Origin: Propionibacteriaceae bacterium
GTDB taxonomy: Bacteria > Actinomycetota > Actinomycetes > Propionibacteriales > Propionibacteriaceae
Reading direction: 5' to 3'
Assembly: GCA_905372155.1 (NCBI GenBank)
Contig: CAJPNZ010000123.1
Coordinates: 1 to 7,922 of the forward strand
DNA: 7,922 nt
Below, one piece after another: positions 4,631 through 7,922 of the stretch (positions are counted from its first letter, which is position 1; each line of letters starts with the position of its first letter). Under the pieces are notes generated by a model, which did not search any database, was not told the origin of the DNA, and saw only the letters and a list, made by a program, of their open reading frames with translations. A program made the translations under genes and the position numbers.

Positions 4631-5674
4631 ATGAAGTCACGTGTGGCGCTGCAGCAGCTGGCGGAGGTGACCGAATCCCAGTGGGGCATGGTCACAACCG
4701 CCCAGGCCCGCGCGCAAGGCATCGACCACATGACCCTCAAGCGGCTCAACGATGACGGCTACCTGATCCGGCTCATCCACGGCGTCTACCGCAGCGCCGG
4801 CGCCCCGAGTGCGGAGCACGAGGAACTCCGGGCAGCGTGGCTCGCGGCCGAACCCCGCAGGCTCGCTCTCGAACGCCTCCACGACAACCGCCCGGGGATC
4901 GTCGTCTCCGGGGAATCCGCTGCCCGGCTCCACGGCATTGGAGACCTCCGGGCCACTCGGAGCGAGTTCACCTCGCCGACACGGCGACAGAGCCAGCGAC
5001 TCGATGTCCGGTACCGCACCCGAGACCTTCCCCGTGAGGACGTCACCGTCCGGGACGGCCTGCCCGCGACCACACGGGAACGCACCATCGCCGACCTAGT
5101 CGAGGATCGGCAGGACCTCAGCACCGTCGCAGACGCGCTCCGGGACGCCACCCGGCAGTCCGCCCTGGACACCGAACGCCTCACCGAGCTCCTGGCTCCC
5201 CTGGCGCGCCGCAACGGCTGTGCGGCGGGTGACGGCGCGGCGCTGCTGGAAAAGCTCGCCCGGTCGGCGGGAATCGACGAGGACAGCTGGGCCAGACGCA
5301 TCGCAGAAAACGGACCTCTCATGGCAAAGATCCTCAGCCAGTGCGTCACTCATCTTACCCAGATACAAATCACCCACCTTCCCCAGATGCAAGCTGCTGT
5401 CAAGAAGTTTTCGATCGCAGTCGACAATCTTCTTGATACATCGAAGTTCCAAAAAGTCTTCACCCCAGCAAACCAAGAATTTCTCACGGCAGTGAGCCAA
5501 GTGCTCGAGAACTCACTTCAGACCTGGAAAACCAGGGTCCCCACCCCTGAAACCGCTGAGCTGCTCGCGAACACGATTCACAATCAGCTGGTTCACCCGA
5601 TGGCAAGCGCATCACATCCCACTCCCCCGCTACTGGAGTCCGACATGCCACACGACCGCGAGGATCCTAGATGA
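4631..5674 (+). CDS. abiEi: AbiEi-family antitoxin / transcriptional regulator (type IV toxin-antitoxin), with long C-terminal extension
   Basis: This is the antitoxin and probable autorepressor of an AbiE system. Residues about 8-53 form the N-terminal winged-helix domain of AbiEi proteins (SQWGMVTTAQARAQGI, then LKRLNDDGYLIRLIHGVYR). AEHEELRAAWLAAEP at 61-75, GESAARLHGIGDL at 94-106 and DGLPATTRERTIADLVED at 142-159 are typical of the actinobacterial family. At 347 residues it is much longer than the roughly 200-residue members I know. Residues about 230-347 match nothing I recognise. Their DNA is visibly poorer in GC (23/60 at 5401-5460 against 43/60 at 5041-5100). ATG 4631 fits the leaderless promoter; an internal ATG at 4688 would cut the DNA-binding domain. 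The stop overlaps the toxin start by ATGA. Confidence 0.9.
   Translation: MKSRVALQQLAEVTESQWGMVTTAQARAQGIDHMTLKRLNDDGYLIRLIHGVYRSAGAPSAEHEELRAAWLAAEPRRLALERLHDNRPGIVVSGESAARLHGIGDLRATRSEFTSPTRRQSQRLDVRYRTRDLPREDVTVRDGLPATTRERTIADLVEDRQDLSTVADALRDATRQSALDTERLTELLAPLARRNGCAAGDGAALLEKLARSAGIDEDSWARRIAENGPLMAKILSQCVTHLTQIQITHLPQMQAAVKKFSIAVDNLLDTSKFQKVFTPANQEFLTAVSQVLENSLQTWKTRVPTPETAELLANTIHNQLVHPMASASHPTPPLLESDMPHDREDPR
5351..5392 (+). repeat. Short direct repeat in the antitoxin C-terminal region
   Basis: Two 18-nt copies, 5351-5368 and 5375-5392, agree at 15 of 18 positions with a 24-nt period (8 codons). They code for HLTQIQ and HLPQMQ at residues 241-246 and 249-254. The repeat sits at the start of the lower-GC extension. 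It may mark a duplicated helix turn or slippage; its role is unknown. Confidence 0.5.
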
Positions 5675-6576
5675 CAGACCCCTACCAGGCACCGGCGGCG
5701 GTCGAGTCGGCAATACGATCAGCCGCTCAGAAAGCAGCCCGGAACGACAAGTCCCTCAGCGTCCAGGAGCGCATCCGACTGGAGTACTTTCACCGTTTTC
5801 TGTGCCGGATCTTCTCAAAGACGCCAACCGACGCATGGCTTCTCAAGGGTGGAACGGCCCTGCTGGCCAGGGTCGCATCGGCGCGAGCAACCAGTGATGT
5901 CGACTTGTTTAATCGGCGTCACTCGCTGGCCGCCGCCCTGACCGAGCTTCGGCGCCTTGCGGCCCTTGACCTGGGAGATTTCTTCCGCTTCGAGTATGTC
6001 AGCCACACGGATTCACTCGGCGGTAAGCAGCAAGCCTACACCGAAGGCGTCCGCGTGAGCTTCGACGTCTACCTCGGCGTCAACAAAAAGGGCCGGCTGA
6101 ATGTCGATCTCGTTGTCAAAGCCGTTGTGACAGACACCCCGGAGACCATCATCCCGTCGAATGTCCTGGCACTCCCCAAACTCCCGCAGTGCGAGTATCG
6201 CCTGTACCCTTTGGTCGACCAGATAGCGGACAAGGTTTGTGCGACACTTTCCCTTTACAACGGTTATCCTTCGACACGCGTGAAGGACCTCGTGGACCTT
6301 GTTGTCCTCACACTCACACAGACCATCGATGGCGGCAGCCTTGAGGTGGCCATCACCCGAGAAGCAGCTTCCCGAGGGTTGCCGCTCCCGGAGACCTTCA
6401 CGGTACCTCCGGACTGGGATGCCTTCTACAGAAGGCTTGCCTCCCCCATCCCGGACTGCAAGGACTACCTCACCGTCTCCTTGGCCACGAGCCTCGTCAA
6501 TGCGCTGTTGGAACCGGTGCTGGCCAGAAAGACCAAGGGCCTACGGTGGGATCCCGGGATTCGCGCATGGGTTTGA
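5671..6576 (+). CDS. abiEii: AbiEii/AbiGii-family nucleotidyltransferase toxin
   Basis: This is the toxin of a type IV (AbiE) system: a DNA polymerase beta-like nucleotidyltransferase that stops growth, in characterised cases, with the antitoxin acting by repression and not by direct binding. Related enzymes modify tRNA. Motif I is LKGGTALLAR (58-67). Motif II is TSDVDLF (74-80) with metal-binding Asp76 and Asp78. A third acidic strand LNVDLV (143-148, Asp146) follows. VDQIADKVCA (182-191) carries the conserved Lys188, and RVKDLVDL (203-210) carries Asp206 and Asp209. All expected catalytic residues are present, so it should be active. The 301-residue length is normal. GAGGA at 5660-5664 lies 6 nt before the ATG, and the antitoxin stop overlaps that ATG, which implies coupled translation. 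Confidence 0.94.
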   Translation: MTDPYQAPAAVESAIRSAAQKAARNDKSLSVQERIRLEYFHRFLCRIFSKTPTDAWLLKGGTALLARVASARATSDVDLFNRRHSLAAALTELRRLAALDLGDFFRFEYVSHTDSLGGKQQAYTEGVRVSFDVYLGVNKKGRLNVDLVVKAVVTDTPETIIPSNVLALPKLPQCEYRLYPLVDQIADKVCATLSLYNGYPSTRVKDLVDLVVLTLTQTIDGGSLEVAITREAASRGLPLPETFTVPPDWDAFYRRLASPIPDCKDYLTVSLATSLVNALLEPVLARKTKGLRWDPGIRAWV

Positions 6577-6650
6577 GGCGGCCTGGGGGGCGGAACACGA
6601 GGAGCTCTGCACGGCGTGGCTCGCAGCCGAGCCCCTCCCGCTGCTTGAGG
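6566..6650 (+). pseudogene. Remnant of a second AbiEi-like antitoxin gene
   Basis: Right after, and slightly overlapping, the toxin stop, frame 2 reads HGFEAAWGAEHEELCTAWLA then AEP. This mirrors residues 50-75 of the upstream antitoxin (HGVYRSAGAP-S-AEHEELRAAWLAAEP). AEHEEL-x-x-AWLAAEP is identical at 13 of 15 residues. At DNA level 6590-6635 matches 4811-4856 at 38 of 46 positions. No start codon, DNA-binding domain or remaining body is present, and the frame soon loses similarity (after about 6650) and stops near 6700. It is thus a fragment, left by duplication, recombination or loss of a neighbouring AbiE copy. Confidence 0.65.
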
Positions 6651-6727
6651 TAGTGAGCACGGGGGATTTGGGGATACTTAGACTCAATGCAAGTGAATGA
6701 CGGCACTGCCTCCAATCGCACCAGAAT

Positions 6728-7648
6728 GTGAGAGTCAAATTGATTCAAATCTCAACTGAGTTTTCTGCCATGATCCTGAACAGAGAAGGGGAGGCTGCCC
6801 GAGACTGGTTGGAGGCGTTGCCGTATACGGTGGGGGATTTGCTCGACAGGTGGCGCCTTCGTCAGGAGGGACCGGCGATGTACGGGATGTGCGCTGTGGT
6901 TCTGCCCGTTCATTGCGAGGATGGGAAACGCGGTGCCCTGAAAATGAGTTGGGTCGACGACGAGACCCGGCTCGAGTCCGTTGCATTAAGCACGTGGGGC
7001 GGTCATGGAGCGGTCTCGGTGTTGCGCACCGACGAGGGGGCCGGCGCCATGTTGTTGGAGAGGCTGGATGAGCGGCGGGTCCTTCTGGACGTCCCGATTC
7101 AGGAAGCGCTTGACACAGCCGCTGACCTTCTTCGCGAACTTCGCGTTCCTGCGCCCGCTGGGCTTCGCAGCGTCGGTGACATCGCTGCCCGGTGGGGCAC
7201 GGAGTTCCTCGAGGAGTGGCGGCGGCTCGGCAAACCGTGCCCCGAGGAACTCGTCTCCTCCGCCGTCGATGTGTGCGCAGAGCTGGCCGTCCTGCCTTCG
7301 GAGTCATCGCTGCTGCACGGTGATTTCCATTACGCCAACATCCTTGGTCGTAGCAAAGACGCGTGGGCCGCCATTGACCCGAAGCCACTGAAAGGTGACC
7401 CCGCGTATGAGGTCGTTCCGCTGCTGCGCAACCGCTGGAGCGAAATCTGGGGCGGCGACGAAACGAACGCCACGGTGCGGCAACGGGTGGAACGGTTCGC
7501 CGGAATGGCTGAGCTGGAGCCCATGACCGTGCGCTGGTGGTGTCTCGTGCGCAGTGTGGATGACGCGATGTGGTTTCAAGAACATGGCTACGAGGCCCGA
7601 GCGGAGATTTCTTGGGATATCGCCAGGTCGATGTTCGTGAATCTATGA
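6728..7648 (+). CDS. Aminoglycoside/hydroxyurea phosphotransferase (APH(6) family)
   Basis: This is a small-molecule kinase of the aminoglycoside phosphotransferase fold; the closest family by motif is APH(6)/hydroxyurea kinase (streptomycin 6-phosphotransferase type). ALKMSW (70-75) carries the likely ATP-binding Lys72. GAMLLERLD (106-114) is a typical hinge motif. LLHGDFHYANIL (195-206) is the catalytic loop with base Asp199 and Asn204. AIDPKPLKGDPAYEV (215-229) is the metal-binding segment with Asp217. All key residues are present. I chose GTG at 6728 because ISTEFSA and GEAARDWLEALP align with the family's N-terminus. TTG 6740 or ATG 6770 are alternatives, and none has a clear ribosome binding site. 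The substrate (streptomycin or something else) cannot be decided. It stands alone between the antitoxin remnant and an IS. Confidence 0.9.
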   Translation: MRVKLIQISTEFSAMILNREGEAARDWLEALPYTVGDLLDRWRLRQEGPAMYGMCAVVLPVHCEDGKRGALKMSWVDDETRLESVALSTWGGHGAVSVLRTDEGAGAMLLERLDERRVLLDVPIQEALDTAADLLRELRVPAPAGLRSVGDIAARWGTEFLEEWRRLGKPCPEELVSSAVDVCAELAVLPSESSLLHGDFHYANILGRSKDAWAAIDPKPLKGDPAYEVVPLLRNRWSEIWGGDETNATVRQRVERFAGMAELEPMTVRWWCLVRSVDDAMWFQEHGYEARAEISWDIARSMFVNL

Positions 7649-7724
7649 GGCTTATTCATGGGGGTGTTTTGGTTTTCCTCAGCTAGCGCTTTGTCCTGAG
7701 GGGTACGTGAGGGCGGCTTGCCCG

Positions 7725-7764
7725 ATCTGAGATAATTCAAGGTGTAGAAACAAGAACCTCAGAT
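7725..7764 (+). promoter_or_regulatory. Hairpin in the transposase leader
   Basis: ATCTGAG (7725-7731) and CTCAGAT (7758-7764) form a perfect 7-bp inverted repeat around 26 nt. The -10-like GATAAT is at its left foot and it ends 18 nt before the GTG start. Leader hairpins of this kind in IS elements can block translation from outside transcripts; here that is only a suggestion. Confidence 0.3.
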
Positions 7765-7782
7765 GAAAGACAAGCCGCTGCC

Positions 7783-7922
7783 GTGAATACTACCACAAGC
7801 CTTGACCGCGACCAGATCCTCGGCCTGTGCGAACTGATCCACACATCCCGTTCCGGAAACCTATCCGGTAGCAGGGTCCCGTGTCCTGGGGTTGTTCCGC
7901 TGTATCCAGGTCACCTTGTTGA
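7783..7922 (+). pseudogene. 5' end of IS5-type transposase, apparently frameshifted
   Basis: From GTG 7783 the peptide is VNTTTSLDRDQILGLCELIH followed by TSRSGNLSG. This resembles the N-terminus of DDE transposases whose first domain is a helix-turn-helix (Tnp_4-like) in actinobacterial IS5-type elements. The family-typical continuation SRVLGLFRCIQVTLL is not in that frame but one base on, in frame 2 from 7877. Staying in frame 1 gives an unrelated string. A +1 shift somewhere between about 7838 and 7877 is needed. This could be a disabling indel or a programmed shift. The gene runs past the window end, so completeness is unknown. A tiny frame MKDKPLP (7763-7786) ends on the GTG start (GTGA overlap). 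Confidence 0.55.

Larger units (their letters stand above)
7649..7922 (+). mobile_element. Left part of an insertion sequence, running off the window
   Basis: The 3' part holds the start of a transposase gene and the rest is AT-richer non-coding DNA, so the left IS end lies between the kinase stop and about 7720. Its exact terminus cannot be fixed, because the partner terminal repeat is outside the window. A possible -10 (GATAAT, 7731-7736) precedes the transposase. Inverted repeats CCTCAG/CTGAGG (7677-7682 with 7696-7701) and ATCTGAG/CTCAGAT (7725-7731 with 7758-7764) lie in the leader. Confidence 0.5.

Noticed and set aside
6645..6684. Kinase promoter from TTGAGG and GATACT or TAGACT.
   Set aside because: The hexamers are present but the spacing (22 bp or more) is wrong, so no promoter is called.
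6735..7388. Antisense open frame of 217 codons opposite the kinase gene.
   Set aside because: It is a shadow of the kinase; the sense strand has all the catalytic motifs, and the antisense product is Arg/Pro-rich without motifs.
1..7922. CRISPR array, tRNA or rRNA genes.
   Set aside because: No regularly spaced short repeats and no cloverleaf or rRNA-like sequence were seen on either strand.

Overview
The window comes from a high-GC Gram-positive (actinobacterial) chromosome. The ribosomal operon order rpsF-ssb-rpsR-rplI, the long Gly/Gln/Asn-rich SSB tail, GTG starts and a probable leaderless promoter all fit. A bluB-type gene for the lower ligand of vitamin B12 and the style of the palindromic intergenic repeat suggest a propionibacterial-type lineage; that placement is inference.

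Left part (about 1-3200), conserved core, all on the minus strand. In transcription order: a small rhodanese-domain protein, a membrane-anchored or secreted SGNH/GDSL hydrolase coupled to it by an ATGA overlap, then bS6 (rpsF), single-stranded DNA-binding protein (ssb), bS18 (rpsR) and bL9 (rplI), closed by a strong 14-bp hairpin terminator. The rpsF-ssb and ssb-rpsR gaps, about 100 nt each, both hold inverted repeats that would fold in the mRNA. The rpsF-ssb one is a three-part 17-bp structure. S18 has no cysteines, so it is the zinc-independent form.

Middle (about 3200-4590). A gene-poor stretch carries a 109-bp palindromic repeat and a diverged half copy (42/48 identical) just beyond the 3' end of a minus-strand BluB-like flavin enzyme (5,6-dimethylbenzimidazole synthase). 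The roughly 335 nt upstream of bluB show no recognisable gene or cobalamin riboswitch.

Right part (about 4590-7922), accessory, plus strand. An AbiE-type (type IV) toxin-antitoxin pair: an AbiEi antitoxin/regulator with an unusually long C-terminal region of lower GC, overlapping by ATGA with an AbiEii nucleotidyltransferase toxin. Its promoter carries two inverted repeats over the -35 and -10 elements and appears to give a leaderless mRNA. A short remnant of a second AbiEi-like gene follows the toxin. Then come an APH(6)/hydroxyurea-type phosphotransferase and the 5' end of an insertion sequence whose transposase seems frameshifted. Remnant, base-composition change, lone kinase and IS suggest a defence/resistance patch assembled by transfer and recombination next to bluB.
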